A stretch of DNA of 64,000 bases from Nostoc sp. MG11 (GCF_014904695.1 NZ_JACXXN010000016.1:82893-146892), one strand, 5' to 3'; shown: positions 41,604 to 51,488, counted from the first letter of the stretch. Program-made: numbers and translations. The notes: a model not told the origin generated them from the letters alone.

Positions 41604-42158
41604 TTAGCTTGCCACTTTTGATGCTTTCTGCTTACGTTTAATCCACATTCCCATAGCACCAGCGATCGCTGTACCACCAAGAGTAAAAGGTTCCGGTACT
41701 TTAGAATAACTAACTGTACCTATTTCTATTGCTTCTAAAGATTCTCCACTCATAATGCTATAAAATTTGTTACCTCCTATTTGTGGAGTGTCTACCCCAC
41801 TCCCAATCAAAAACTTATCTGCAACTAAATAGCTTAATCCCGAAAGCTTGCCATTGTTAAAGCTGACTACAGGAAAAGAGTCATAAAGTTCATCATTTTT
41901 CTCTGTATAGGTAGTATTCAAGTAATTGAATGTAACTGCCAATCCATTCGCAACACCCAAGTTTTCAATACCTGCCCCAGTTAAAGACGAATCATCATAT
42001 TCAAAAGAACCGTAATACTGACCCGGATTGTTGCCAGACATAGCATTAACGGTGAAATCGTACTCAATCACAGCAGCTTGTGTTGGTTTAGCATCAATAG
42101 CAGCGATAGAGATGGCAACTGCAACACTAGCAATGCCAAAATTTTTGGCTAATTTCAT
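41604..42158 (-). CDS. PEP-CTERM exported protein
   Basis: 184 residues from the ATG at 42158 (GGAG 11 bases upstream). A signal peptide (MKLAKNFGIASVAVAISIAA, ending near KPTQAA) precedes a beta-rich body (VIEYDFTVNAMSG, YYGSFEYDDSSLTGAG). The tail VPEPFTLGGTAIAGAMGMW with KRKQK is the PEP-CTERM sorting signal. It is exported and probably anchored or released by exosortase; the function is unknown. It resembles the protein at 46490 in layout (Y-D-F start, GSFEYD/GTFLFD) and the two may be distant relatives. Confidence 0.85.
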   Translation of the reverse strand: MKLAKNFGIASVAVAISIAAIDAKPTQAAVIEYDFTVNAMSGNNPGQYYGSFEYDDSSLTGAGIENLGVANGLAVTFNYLNTTYTEKNDELYDSFPVVSFNNGKLSGLSYLVADKFLIGSGVDTPQIGGNKFYSIMSGESLEAIEIGTVSYSKVPEPFTLGGTAIAGAMGMWIKRKQKASKVAS

Positions 42159-43000
42159 CAGAAAATACTCCAAAGCTAGAAAATGAATAGTTGTGTAATT
42201 TCACTTAAATAAGCTCTAAACCAGTGTATTTAGGTTAAGAGATATCAAACAAAACATAATTTTCATCGAATCTTTATATTTATCAACCACATATAAAATT
42301 TGCGTAAATTTATATTCTGCTGATCTCTGTATCTCCAGTGGGCGTGTAATGGCTTCCAGCAGGTTAGCGCCTTAATTTTTCTTTCAAGAGAACCACAAGG
42401 AGACTAATTGTGGATAATAACTCTACCTCAGCTAGCAATCTTTTCTCATCCGAAATGTTATTTTGATGTTCGAGATTGTGAATCAAGCTGACAAAAATAT
42501 TTAGTAATCCATACAAATTAGAAGCTTACGGTCTTTCAAATTTTATCTGGCTGTTATGGAATTGATTGAAAAAGATTCTTATTCTTAAAATACATTTGTA
42601 GAGTTTAGAGTAGTGCAACAAGAAAGTGTTGATTGTCTATATTACTGCTACACATAGGGGCATTGCTTATCCAACCCAGGTCAAATGAAGAATGAATACT
42701 AATAGAATTTTTACCGCCTTATCTGCCATTAATAATGAGCATTAATCTACTTTAATTTATTATTTTTAAACAAATCATTACTATTTCTTAAACTATCTGA
42801 GATAAATTTTTTATAGTCTTTATATATTCCAATTAAAAATTTATTGTATTTAGAATATATATTCAAAAAAATAAGTAAATCTGCAACATAGCCTGCCATT
42901 AAATATTCTTAAAAATTTATATTCCAACATTAAAACCAAGATAATAAATTTTTAAGTTTTAAACTAAATCAACACCATAGTTTACAAAGGCTTTTGATTA
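42159..43000. other. Long AT-rich spacer between divergent genes
   Basis: About 840 bases with no supported gene. A lone CTTAACCT lies on the minus strand at about 42231-42238, upstream of the PEP-CTERM gene. Near 42398-42465 an AAGGAGAC is followed by GTG and 17 codons before a stop, too short to call. The rest is AT-rich. Confidence 0.45.
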
Positions 43001-43978
43001 ATGCTCTCACTTCAATGGGGTGAATGTGCCTGCGCGAATAGTTCTGAACAAATAATTAAAAATCAGCGAAATACTAAAACTCTGTGGATAATAGTAGGCT
43101 TACTTACTAGTTTCTTTATTACTGAGTGGAGTGTAGGTTTATGGAGTCAAAGCCTATCTTTACAAGCTGACGCAGAGCATATTTTATCGGATATAACGGC
43201 TTTAGTAATATCGCTGTTTGCTAGTTTTTTAGCACAGCGACCAGCTAAAAAAAAGGCAACATTCGGACATCAACGTATTGAAGTTTTAGCAGCTTTGCTG
43301 AATGGATTGATTTTGATTGCGATCGCTACTTTTATTGCTTGGGAAGCTATTCAACGCTGGCAAAGTCCAGCAACAATTTTAGGCTTACCAATGTTAGGAA
43401 TCGCAGTGTTAGGTTTAATCGTTAATCTGTTCAACATTAGTTTGCTTCATCCTTACACTCATAACAACTTAAACTTACGCGGGGCTTTGCTTCATGTCAT
43501 CGCAGATACAGCTAGTTCCCTTGGTGTAATACTTGCTGCTTTAGTAATTCATTTTTGGGATTGGTGGTGGGCAGATATTGCAATCAGTTTAGTAGTTGCA
43601 ACTTTTACTGGTTTGAGTGCTTTGCCTTTAGTCCAGGAAAGCATGAAAATTTTTTTGGAGTATGCACCGGAATTAATTGAGCCAGTTGAGGTAGAAATAT
43701 CTCTCAAATCATTTCCTGATGTTATTCAAGTAGAAAAACTTCATATCTGGACAATTAGCTCAAATCAGACAATGCTTTGTGCCAATTTAACAGTAGAATG
43801 TGCAACGATTTGGGAACGCGATCGCTTACTCAGTAAATTACAAAATCATCTGCAAACAACTTTTAATATTACTGAAGTAACTTTGCAAATAACGAGCTGT
43901 AAAAATCCCTCAAAAATCCCCATTCATCCTTTATTTAAGCAAAATATAGCGTTAATGTTGTCCGCAAAAACACATTGA
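43001..43978 (+). CDS. Cation diffusion facilitator (metal/H+ antiporter)
   Basis: 325 residues with six hydrophobic segments. The metal-site motifs are LQADAEHILSDITALVIS (HxxxD in helix 2) and LLHVIADTASSLGVILA (HxxxD in helix 5). KKKATFGHQRIEVLAALLNG marks the loop before helix 3. A cytoplasmic C-terminal domain (about 225-310) has VIQVEKLHIWTISS. It exports zinc or a similar divalent ion from the cytoplasm. The N-terminus is unusual for its short Cys pair (CACANSSEQ). It lies upstream of the zinc-dependent PhoA-type phosphatase gene, on the same strand. Confidence 0.92.
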   Translation: MLSLQWGECACANSSEQIIKNQRNTKTLWIIVGLLTSFFITEWSVGLWSQSLSLQADAEHILSDITALVISLFASFLAQRPAKKKATFGHQRIEVLAALLNGLILIAIATFIAWEAIQRWQSPATILGLPMLGIAVLGLIVNLFNISLLHPYTHNNLNLRGALLHVIADTASSLGVILAALVIHFWDWWWADIAISLVVATFTGLSALPLVQESMKIFLEYAPELIEPVEVEISLKSFPDVIQVEKLHIWTISSNQTMLCANLTVECATIWERDRLLSKLQNHLQTTFNITEVTLQITSCKNPSKIPIHPLFKQNIALMLSAKTH

Positions 43979-44133
43979 AGCTAGAGCAATAGCTAAACGT
44001 TATTCGGCAAAATTAATTTTTGCCTTTACTTATATTTCAAGTTTAAACATGATGCTTATTGGCATTTTCTTACTTATCCAAGCATAGTTATTGCCCGCCG
44101 AGTATCACTCATTTATTTACTAGAAGGTTTCTG

Positions 44134-44370
44134 ATGATAGCTTTACTTCAAAAATCCCAAATGATTCTATTACTCAAACAATACAAACGCTCATTGGCTT
44201 GGTTCATATCCAGTTTAGTTCTTGCAATTCTGCTGTCATTAGGCGCAACAAATCAACAACCTGCTGCTGCTTATAACCCAACTATTGTTAAGAACTCTAC
44301 TCAGCCAAGGGCGATCGCTGCGTATCCAGATTTTGCTACTAGTCATCTGGAATCCAATTTTTATCAATAG
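44134..44370 (+). CDS. Small exported peptide duplicating the phosphatase signal sequence
   Basis: 78 residues from the ATG at 44134 (AGAAGG 8 bases upstream). The segment MILLLKQYKRSLAWFISSLV with LAILLSLGA and QQPAAA closely parallels the start of the next gene (MISFLRKYKRSLAFAMASLL ... LAA). Only about 32 residues follow the signal peptide (YNPTIVKNSTQPRAIAAYPD and on), with no phosphatase motif. It is either a decayed duplicate of the phosphatase 5' end or a small secreted protein that shares its export signal. It ends 43 bases before the phosphatase start, so the two are probably cotranscribed. Confidence 0.6.
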   Translation: MIALLQKSQMILLLKQYKRSLAWFISSLVLAILLSLGATNQQPAAAYNPTIVKNSTQPRAIAAYPDFATSHLESNFYQ

Positions 44371-44413
44371 TTAGCCGCTCAAACTTACTCAATTAACCAG
44401 AAGGCGTACTGTA

Positions 44414-46363
44414 ATGATTTCATTTTTAAGAAAGTACAAACGATCGCTAGCCTTTGCTATGGCCAGCCTTCTTTGTACCGTTCTGCTGATATTTGGTAAT
44501 TCTATTTTTCAGCCGACCTTGGCCGCTGGTAATGGAATTAACGTAATTATCATGATTGGCGATGGTATGGGTTGGGAGATGGCGCGGGCTGCTGCTATTG
44601 CCAAAGGCGCTCCCTTTTACACTAGTGGGAAAGGCTCTGGTCTGAGCTTTCAAAATCTGACTGGATATGGATTAGTGACCACTTACGGCACAACAATTCA
44701 GGGAAATACACCAGAAACACCAACAGATCAGCCTCACTTAACAGGTAACTCTGCTTTGGATGGGTCTGAGATACTCACGGGTGCAAGTCCTGTTCGTCCT
44801 AACTTCTCATTCCAACCTACTCCTTTTAACCCTGGCGATCGCATTGATGGCAATAGCTTAGCAGAAGGTAACTTGGCAGGTTATGACACAAGTAAAGGCG
44901 GGCCTGTTCCCTGGATTCCTTTGACCCCTGCTACTCCTAGTAAGTACGACAAAGAGTACATCAAGTACAGTTATCCCGACTCTGCTAACACCGCCACAAC
45001 TCTTTATACAGGCGTAAAGAGCTTTAACAACGCGATGGGCGTAGACATTTACGAGAAGAAGTTGAAAACCGTCTTGGAAATTGCCAAAGAAAAAGGTAAG
45101 TCTACAGGTTTGGTTACTTCTGTACCCATTAGCCACGCAACACCTGGTGCTGCGGCTTCTTTCGTAAATCGTCGTAGCAAGTACGACAGTGTTTATGACC
45201 CCACCAAGTCCAACCAAGACAGTATTTTGCAACAGACATTGCTAAACTTTCAGCCTAATGTTTTGTTGGGTGGCGGTCATCCCCTAGACTTTGAAAATAG
45301 AGAAAGTACAGGCCCAGTCGAGAAATATACGTACATTACACAAGACACTTACGAGCATCTGAAGAATAACCCCACGTCCAATCGTTACGGCTACACCTTT
45401 TTAGAACGTGGTTCTAATGCAACAAAGACACTCCTAAACACGGCTGCTAAAATCGACCCGAATAAGGGAGGTAAATTATTCGGTCTATACGGCGCTCGTG
45501 GACAAAATGGCAATATTCCTACTAGTTCCTCTAAGGGAGACTACAGTCTGACAGGTCTGGATAACTTCTCAGTCTATAGCTCCGTTGTCAAGGGTGGAAC
45601 TCCAGAAAATCCTTGTGCATCAGGTCAGATAATTCCTGGTACAGCTGGAGATTGTGTTCCTGTCCTTGATGCAGTAGGGAACCCGACCTCTGGCCCCACA
45701 CCTGATACTGTCCGCCCTCTGGCTCCTGGTGAAACAGACGCCAGCTTTATTGCTAGAGAAGTTAACGAAAATCCGACTCTAGCTGATTTGACTAAAGCCG
45801 CTCTAACTGTTCTAGGTAAGGACAAAGATGGCTTCTGGTTGATGGTTGAGGGAGGTGACATAGACTGGGCTGCTCATGACAACAACATGGATAACCTAAT
45901 TGGTACCATGAATGATTTTGACAAGGCAGTTCAAGAAGTTATGACTTGGATCGAAAATCATGGTGGTTGGAGCAAAAACCTGCTACTAGTGACTGCTGAC
46001 CATGACCACTACCTGACTCTCAACAATGACTTTGCCTCGAAACTGACTGCAAATCCTGAGCCAAGTCTAGCTAGAGGCTTGAAATATAACGCTAAGGACA
46101 TCACCTTCAGCAAGCACAATCCTAAAGATGCTGGTCACTTCTGGGGATCAGATCCTAATTACAAGTACCTCTGGGGTAGTCACAGCCGAAGAATTGTACC
46201 TGTTTACTACCAAGGTGCTTACTCATCAACTCTGACTCGATTCTTAGGCCAAGATGTCAAGTTCACAGATAGCTCTGGTACATACAGTGCGCCTGGTATT
46301 CGAGGAGTGGTTGATCAGAGTCACATTTTTCAGGCTATGAAAACTGCGCTCACAAGTCCGTGA
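44414..46363 (+). CDS. PhoA-superfamily alkaline phosphatase
   Basis: 649 residues with an N-terminal signal peptide (KRSLAFAMASLLCTVLLIFG, cleavage near LAA). Metal and nucleophile motifs: NVIIMIGDGMGWEMARAAAI (first metal Asp), YPDSANTATTLYTGVKSF (nucleophile Ser after Asp), TSVPISHATPGAA, FWLMVEGGDIDWAAHDNN and LLLVTADHDHYL, with a further His in LWGSHSRRIVP. It hydrolyses phosphomonoesters outside the plasma membrane. It is longer than E. coli PhoA (471), with extra loops at about 95-170 and 380-450. AGAAGG precedes the ATG. Phosphate-starvation control is expected from the family, not seen. Confidence 0.93.
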   Translation: MISFLRKYKRSLAFAMASLLCTVLLIFGNSIFQPTLAAGNGINVIIMIGDGMGWEMARAAAIAKGAPFYTSGKGSGLSFQNLTGYGLVTTYGTTIQGNTPETPTDQPHLTGNSALDGSEILTGASPVRPNFSFQPTPFNPGDRIDGNSLAEGNLAGYDTSKGGPVPWIPLTPATPSKYDKEYIKYSYPDSANTATTLYTGVKSFNNAMGVDIYEKKLKTVLEIAKEKGKSTGLVTSVPISHATPGAAASFVNRRSKYDSVYDPTKSNQDSILQQTLLNFQPNVLLGGGHPLDFENRESTGPVEKYTYITQDTYEHLKNNPTSNRYGYTFLERGSNATKTLLNTAAKIDPNKGGKLFGLYGARGQNGNIPTSSSKGDYSLTGLDNFSVYSSVVKGGTPENPCASGQIIPGTAGDCVPVLDAVGNPTSGPTPDTVRPLAPGETDASFIAREVNENPTLADLTKAALTVLGKDKDGFWLMVEGGDIDWAAHDNNMDNLIGTMNDFDKAVQEVMTWIENHGGWSKNLLLVTADHDHYLTLNNDFASKLTANPEPSLARGLKYNAKDITFSKHNPKDAGHFWGSDPNYKYLWGSHSRRIVPVYYQGAYSSTLTRFLGQDVKFTDSSGTYSAPGIRGVVDQSHIFQAMKTALTSP

Positions 46364-46410
46364 GATTCATAGAGCGCTGCACTTAACACTGACTGAAAAG
46401 CTTCATATTG

Positions 46411-46436
46411 CAGAGACGTGTATGATCACGTCTCTG
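46411..46436 (+). terminator. Hairpin after the alkaline phosphatase gene
   Basis: CAGAGACGTG and CACGTCTCTG form a perfect 10-bp stem with loop TATGAT, 48 bases past the phosphatase stop. It belongs to the dispersed GAGACG palindrome family and may have been co-opted as a terminator. Confidence 0.6.
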
Positions 46437-46489
46437 TCTCATCAAACCATTTCGGTATTTTTGCGACTGTTCATTTATCAAAGGAAAAA

Positions 46490-46996
46490 ATGATTGACTC
46501 CATGTTCAAAAAATTAGCAAGTGTAACTGTGGGGACTGCTATGATTTTTGCGGTAGGGGAAATTATGCCTGCCCAAGCTGCAATCCTCATTTATGATTTT
46601 TCTAACACTAGTAAAACTCTGAAAGGTACTTTTTTATTCGACCAAGCAGCAGCAGACGATCAAGAAGTAACGATTTCAGAAGGCTTAAAGCTTTTTGCTA
46701 CCTACGGCGGCCAGTCATATACTGAAGCAGATGATCCTTTAGCGTCGGTTTTAACTGACTTTTCAGGAAAAATTCCTAACCAAGGGGGATTGGGATTACA
46801 ATTTACACCTGGTACTTTTGAAGTCTACCGTGAAAATTTTATTAATCGGAATGATTTGACTGATGCGGGTGTTGAGTTCGTCAGTTATACCAGTGTTCCT
46901 GAGCCAACTTTTATGCTTGGGTCGTGTATGTTTGGGCTAGGTTTGTTGGTGCGTAAAAAAATAGCATCTTCCAGACCATCAAGCACAAAAGCTTGA
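46490..46996 (+). CDS. PEP-CTERM exported protein
   Basis: 168 residues from the ATG at 46490; AAAGGAAAA sits just upstream, which decides this start over 46418. A signal peptide (FKKLASVTVGTAMIFAVGE, cleavage near QAA) precedes a short beta-rich body (ILIYDFSNTSKTLKGTFLFD). The C-terminus has VPEPTFMLGSCMFGLGLLV then RKKIASS, the PEP-CTERM signal with a Cys in the hydrophobic run. It is exported; the function is unknown. It follows the alkaline phosphatase across a hairpin. Confidence 0.85.
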   Translation: MIDSMFKKLASVTVGTAMIFAVGEIMPAQAAILIYDFSNTSKTLKGTFLFDQAAADDQEVTISEGLKLFATYGGQSYTEADDPLASVLTDFSGKIPNQGGLGLQFTPGTFEVYRENFINRNDLTDAGVEFVSYTSVPEPTFMLGSCMFGLGLLVRKKIASSRPSSTKA

Positions 46997-47373
46997 ACTA
47001 AGTTATCAAGAATAAAGTTTTAGGCAGTTTATTTGCATCTACTTAAAGCAGGGTGGAATTATCTACCCTGCAACCAATTTCTAGCATTTAAAACTAATGT
47101 GTAGGATGGCTATGATTCAGCCTCGTGAACATTGATAGTTTAAAAGCCATATAAAAAAGTTTTATATAAATATAAATAGAAGCGATCGCCTGTGTTCAAA
47201 ATTTGACAAATACTCAGAATTTAGGATTAAAAGTATTGAAAAATCCATCCAAAGGGATAGCGCCTTGTGAGTTTGAGGCTAATTCCTAAACAGGTTTATT
47301 CATGCAGAAAATATACATGTATTAGTTAGATATAATAATGACTCATTCTTTGTTTTCCTAGTTGGAGAAATCA
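46997..47373. other. Spacer upstream of argG
   Basis: About 380 bases. A terminator-like hairpin GCAGGGT/ACCCTGC lies at 47048-47071, after the PEP-CTERM gene. No gene is seen. GGAGAA precedes the argG ATG at 47374. Confidence 0.5.
47048..47071 (+). terminator. Terminator-like hairpin after PEP-CTERM gene
   Basis: GCAGGGT and ACCCTGC form a 7-bp stem with a 10-base loop, 52 bases after the stop. There is no T-run. Confidence 0.5.
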
Positions 47374-48576
47374 ATGGGTCGCGCCAAAAAGGTTGTCCTG
47401 GCATATTCTGGGGGAGTGGATACATCAGTTTGCATCCCCTACCTTAAGCAAGAGTGGGGTGTAGAAGAGGTAATTACGCTAGCAGCAGATTTAGGTCAGG
47501 GAGATGAATTAGAGCCAATCCGAGAAAAAGCTTTGAAATCGGGTGCAAGTGAATCCCTAGTGGCGGATGTCAAAGACAGCTTTGTTGAAGATTATGCCTT
47601 TGGAGCAATTCAAGCCAACGCTCTTTACGAAAATCGCTATCCCCTGGGAACAGCCCTTGCTCGTCCGCTGATTGCCAAAATATTAGTAGAAGCAGCCCAA
47701 AAATATGGTGCTGATGCGATCGCTCACGGTTGCACTGGCAAGGGTAATGATCAGGTTCGCTTTGATGTCTCTATTGCCGCCCTTAACCCGAATCTGAAGA
47801 TACTTGCACCAGCCAGAGAATGGGGGATGAGCCGTGAGGAAACAATTGCCTATGGTGAAAAATTTGGCATCCCCTCACCAGTTAAAAAATCTTCACCCTA
47901 CAGTATTGACAAGAATTTACTTGGTCGTAGCATTGAAACTGGTGTGTTGGAAGATCCAGCAGTTGAACCACCAGAAGAAGTTTATGAGATGACTAAAGCG
48001 ATCGCTAACACCCCCAACGAACCAGAGTACATCGAAATTGGTTTCAACAAAGGTATTCCAACAACTCTCAACGGTACACCCAAAAAGCCAGTTGAGTTAA
48101 TTGAACAACTCAATCAGATGGCGGGAAATCACGGTATCGGGCGGATCGATATGATAGAAAACCGCTTAGTGGGCATCAAATCACGGGAAATCTACGAATC
48201 ACCCGCTATGTTGGTGCTAATTCAAGCACACAGAGATTTAGAAAGCTTGACTCTAACAGCAGATGTCACCCATTACAAGCGTGGCATTGAAGAAACTTAC
48301 ACTCAAATTGTTTACAACGGTTTATGGTACAGTCCACTCAAAGCCGCACTAGATGCCTTTATTCAAAAGACACAAGAGCAAGTGATGGGAACTGTGCGAG
48401 TGAAGTTTTTCAAGGGCAACGCTACGACAGTCGGGCGTTGGAGCGAAAATTCTCTTTACAGTCCTGATTTAGCAACTTACGGCGCTGAAGACCAATTTGA
48501 CCACAAAGCCGCTGAAGGCTTTATCTACGTTTGGGGTCTACCAACTCGCATTTGGTCACAGCAAACTAGAAGTTAA
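47374..48576 (+). CDS. argG: Argininosuccinate synthase
   Basis: Joins citrulline and aspartate using ATP in arginine biosynthesis. 400 residues from the ATG at 47374, preceded by TTGGAGAA; the in-frame TTG at 47362 is part of that site. The ATP P-loop is [18 protein letters not shown], with [32 protein letters not shown] and the substrate-binding [17 protein letters not shown]. Length and motifs are normal. Confidence 0.97.
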   Translation: MGRAKKVVLAYSGGVDTSVCIPYLKQEWGVEEVITLAADLGQGDELEPIREKALKSGASESLVADVKDSFVEDYAFGAIQANALYENRYPLGTALARPLIAKILVEAAQKYGADAIAHGCTGKGNDQVRFDVSIAALNPNLKILAPAREWGMSREETIAYGEKFGIPSPVKKSSPYSIDKNLLGRSIETGVLEDPAVEPPEEVYEMTKAIANTPNEPEYIEIGFNKGIPTTLNGTPKKPVELIEQLNQMAGNHGIGRIDMIENRLVGIKSREIYESPAMLVLIQAHRDLESLTLTADVTHYKRGIEETYTQIVYNGLWYSPLKAALDAFIQKTQEQVMGTVRVKFFKGNATTVGRWSENSLYSPDLATYGAEDQFDHKAAEGFIYVWGLPTRIWSQQTRS

Positions 48577-48644
48577 CAATTGGGAGTTAGGAGTTAAAAG
48601 TTAAAAGAAAATTACTTTACTCCTGACTCCTGGTTCATTACTTG

Positions 48645-49277
48645 TTACTTCTCACTACTAACTTCTTTAACTTGGCGGGATTCCAGCCACAAGGGTATAA
48701 CAATGACCGCCACCATAATTAGTAACGCTGCGATCGCAAATTGACCCACCCAGGCAACCAATTGTTCTAAAGAAATAATTTTGCCAGCAAAGAAAGCTAA
48801 TGTCACCATCAGACTAGCCCAAGTAACTGCCCCTAACAAGTTGTATAAAAAGAATTTCCCGAAAGACATTTCGGCTATACCAGCTAATGGCGCAGCAAAA
48901 ACTCGTAATAATGCGAAAAAACGCCCAAAAAATACAGCTTTAGCAGCATTTTGAGTAAATTGTTCTTTAATGTTCAGCAGTCGTACTTCGGAAATCCGAA
49001 ATACTTTACCAACTTTTACTAAGAAAGGCCAACCGCTAACTCTACCAATCCAATAGCCACAAGTGCCGCCAATTACAGCACCCATAATTGCATCACCGAG
49101 AACCAGCCAGAAATTTAGTTCATCACTACCAGCCAGAAATCCGCCCACTAAGGTCACGGTTTCACCCGGAAGGGGAATACCTAAATTTTCTAACAAAATT
49201 CCCAAAAAAATTGCTAAGTAGCCATACCTGTGGGCAACTTCTTGGATGTTTTCTAGTGAAATTAGCTCTAAAGACAT
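48645..49277 (-). CDS. DedA-family membrane protein
   Basis: 210 residues, about five hydrophobic segments. Family motifs: the re-entrant loop LLENLGIPLPGETVTLVGG, GTCGYWIGRVSGWPFL and FFGRFFALLRVFAAPLAGI, with conserved Arg residues. DedA/SNARE-associated proteins act as proton-coupled lipid-carrier translocases and support membrane homeostasis; recycling of undecaprenyl phosphate is shown for relatives. It is convergent with argG; the gap has GGAGTTA heptamer-like repeats. Confidence 0.9.
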   Translation of the reverse strand: MSLELISLENIQEVAHRYGYLAIFLGILLENLGIPLPGETVTLVGGFLAGSDELNFWLVLGDAIMGAVIGGTCGYWIGRVSGWPFLVKVGKVFRISEVRLLNIKEQFTQNAAKAVFFGRFFALLRVFAAPLAGIAEMSFGKFFLYNLLGAVTWASLMVTLAFFAGKIISLEQLVAWVGQFAIAALLIMVAVIVIPLWLESRQVKEVSSEK

Positions 49278-49766
49278 CCCGCACCGCCACCTTTACAAAT
49301 TTTTACTTTTACTTTACATCTTTGCTTGTTTTGAGGTGGGGTGTCAATCAAGCCAACACACAGATTTATCAATTTCATACTCTATGAGTTAATTGTCCAT
49401 AGCTTCTAATCTATGGTAACTATTAACTTTTGGGTATTGACTATTGATTTATTAGCATCGATTATCACAACTACATACTTAACTAATAAAAAGTAGTACA
49501 CTATTTATAAAAAATTTATAAATATGCGGGTAAATTATAAAAATATCGTAAAAGATACGGTTGCTACTGAAATTCATAGGCGCTTATGCCTATATTGAGG
49601 AGAGTTAAGACAAATTATACGGCATGAATACTGAAAACCACTTCAACTGCATTGCTGCAAGTCCCCATATATATGGGCACGACAGTCATTTTGCTGTTGA
49701 GATAGAAGCAGTATTGATGTCACTTTTCAATTGCTTGTAAAGTGTTTCAACTACCCAGTTACATTT
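49278..49766. other. Spacer before the STAS gene
   Basis: About 490 bases without a supported gene. A small hairpin ATAGGC/GCCTAT lies at about 49579-49596. An in-frame TTG at 49731 would extend the STAS protein by 12 residues but lacks support. Confidence 0.45.
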
Positions 49767-50120
49767 ATGACTCTCACACAAGAACTTCAAGTGATTTTAT
49801 TCAAGCCCCAACAAAGCATAGACTTGCAAGGTGGAATGGCTTTGAGCGAACAGATGGCTAGAGTAGTTCCTCAGCCAGATCAACTATGGGTTATCGACCT
49901 AGCGGAAGTAGATTTCATGGATAGCTCCGGGTTAGTTCCCTTGGTACAAGGACTCAAAGCTGCACGTCAGAGTGGTTGTCGCTTGGTTCTTTGTAATGTA
50001 CAGGCCCCTGTACGGTTGATTTTGGAACTCACCCAGCTAGATTCAGTGTTTGAAATTTTCGACGCTTACGACGACATTCTTACTAACGTCAAAGATGACA
50101 GTCTGGTGCTAGCAGACTAA
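49767..50120 (+). CDS. STAS-domain protein (anti-sigma factor antagonist-like)
   Basis: 117 residues. One STAS domain shows VIDLAEVDFMDSSGLVPLVQ, where Ser 53/54 is the phosphorylation site in SpoIIAA-type antagonists, then LVLCNVQAPVRLILELTQLD. All key residues are present. It probably works in a partner-switching pathway with a serine kinase and phosphatase, none of which are adjacent. The start at ATG 49767 gives a compact single-domain protein. Confidence 0.85.
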   Translation: MTLTQELQVILFKPQQSIDLQGGMALSEQMARVVPQPDQLWVIDLAEVDFMDSSGLVPLVQGLKAARQSGCRLVLCNVQAPVRLILELTQLDSVFEIFDAYDDILTNVKDDSLVLAD

Positions 50121-50719
50121 CTCTTAAGAAATCTACCTAAAGATGGATGGCGGAGTCAAGCAATGTTTGTAATTTGTAATGCTTACAAATACATTCTCAC
50201 TATTTTTGGAGATAATAGTCTGGTGCTAGCAGTCTGATTTTCTCTTGATTTAGAGCAGAATGTTGATAACTAATCGCTTTGTAGCTTGGCGGTATTAATG
50301 GCAGATGAATTAATCTGACTTTTGGATTTCGATGCCAGATGAAGCACGTAAAGCGGGAAGTCAACCAAGTAAGTCCAATCAAATTCGATATTTTGCGACA
50401 CTTTCCACCTCTTTAGGGAAAGCCTTTTTAGATTTTCTTGAAGTATTTACTTTGCATCTAACAGAACTACTTAGATAATTTCAAGATACTTCGCCAAATA
50501 AACCTAATCAAGCGTAGGGGGCATAGTCAATTCCGAATTAAAATTATCTCTCACAGGGCTGTTTAATTCTTTTGTAAAGCATACACCCTTTAGGGTACGC
50601 CTATTTAAACCAAGTCCGCTCAGACTTCTCTGTGCGCGGACTAAATACTAGAAAATCTTCCAGCCTGCGAAGCTTGGAAAAAATGAAATAGACCTCTCTA
50701 TCCAATTACTAACAAAACT
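50121..50719. repeat. Spacer with a duplicated piece of the STAS gene end
   Basis: The 16-mer AGTCTGGTGCTAGCAG at the 3' end of the STAS gene (about 50100-50115) recurs at about 50218-50233. Between 50590 and 50650 there is a GC-rich hairpin (AGTCCGC against GCGGACT). No gene is supported. Confidence 0.55.
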
Positions 50720-51280
50720 TTAAGCATTCTGGGGAGTGGAAATATTACTTTGTCCCGATGCTGGGCGGGGAAAATTCGGCAAATCAATACCGCTATGACT
50801 AGCATTGCGGGTTTTGAGTGCTAAACGGTAACTCACACTTTGCAGCTCTGCTTGAAGTTGGCGGTTTTCCCGTTGTAAGATTGCCACCTTTTCTCTCACT
50901 GGAGTCATGCGCTCCTCAAACTTACGACGGTAAATTTGAGGTAACTCCTGAACTACTTGCTCCAACATCCGACTGCGATCAGTGAGTTCTTGGACTGATT
51001 GCCGCAATTGGTAAATTTCTACATCACGAGATGTAATTTGCTCTTGATAGAACGCAACCTGCTGCTCAACAGCTTGGAGTTGTTCTCGCAAAGCTTGCAA
51101 CTGAGCCAGATCACGCTCAGGCTCAGTCCGCTGGGGCATAAAATTAGTATTACCCTTTACCAGCCGGAAGAGTTCTTGAGATAGCTGTTGTACTAACTGA
51201 TCGCGAAGTTGCAACTCTTGGCGCAGCTGCGATGCTTCCGTAGAGAGAGCTTGGATGTTGGGTGTATCAGATTGACTCAC
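50720..51280 (-). CDS. Coiled-coil protein of unknown function
   Basis: 186 residues from a GTG at 51280. Residues 10-155 are almost continuous heptads (QLRQELQLRDQLVQQLSQEL, LQALREQLQAVEQQVAFYQ and VAILQRENRQLQAELQSVS). The last 30 residues are Pro/Ser-rich and flexible (IDLPNFPRPASGQSN). There is no signal peptide or membrane segment. It is probably a cytoskeletal or scaffold-like cytoplasmic protein; no family name is claimed. Confidence 0.75.
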   Translation of the reverse strand: MSQSDTPNIQALSTEASQLRQELQLRDQLVQQLSQELFRLVKGNTNFMPQRTEPERDLAQLQALREQLQAVEQQVAFYQEQITSRDVEIYQLRQSVQELTDRSRMLEQVVQELPQIYRRKFEERMTPVREKVAILQRENRQLQAELQSVSYRLALKTRNASHSGIDLPNFPRPASGQSNISTPQNA

Positions 51281-51449
51281 AGTGGCTTACAGCTCCCATT
51301 CAGAATCTTGTCCACTTTTAGGTATAACTGCGGTAGTACTGCCGTTGGCAAGTATTTGTTAATTTAGCATTCCCAGATGAGTCACGAAAAAGTATAAAGG
51401 CAAAAAAATTTTTAGTTTACTTGTAATTAGGGACTGAATATTAGGAATT

Positions 51450-51488
51450 GGGTATCGGGAAGAATTCAGTTTTTAGTCCCGATTACCC
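51450..51488 (-). terminator. Hairpin after rpsF
   Basis: GGGTATCGGGA pairs with TCCCGATTACCC (one bulged base), loop about 16 bases, located 49 bases past the rpsF stop on the minus strand. Confidence 0.6.

Noticed and set aside
42231..42238. Pho-box-like CTTAACCT upstream of the PEP-CTERM gene
   Set aside because: A single octamer without the tandem copies expected of a Pho box; this is likely by chance in AT-rich DNA.
44858..45232. 124-codon minus-strand ORF with Cys-rich sequence
   Set aside because: It lies entirely inside the well-supported alkaline phosphatase gene and has no family features.
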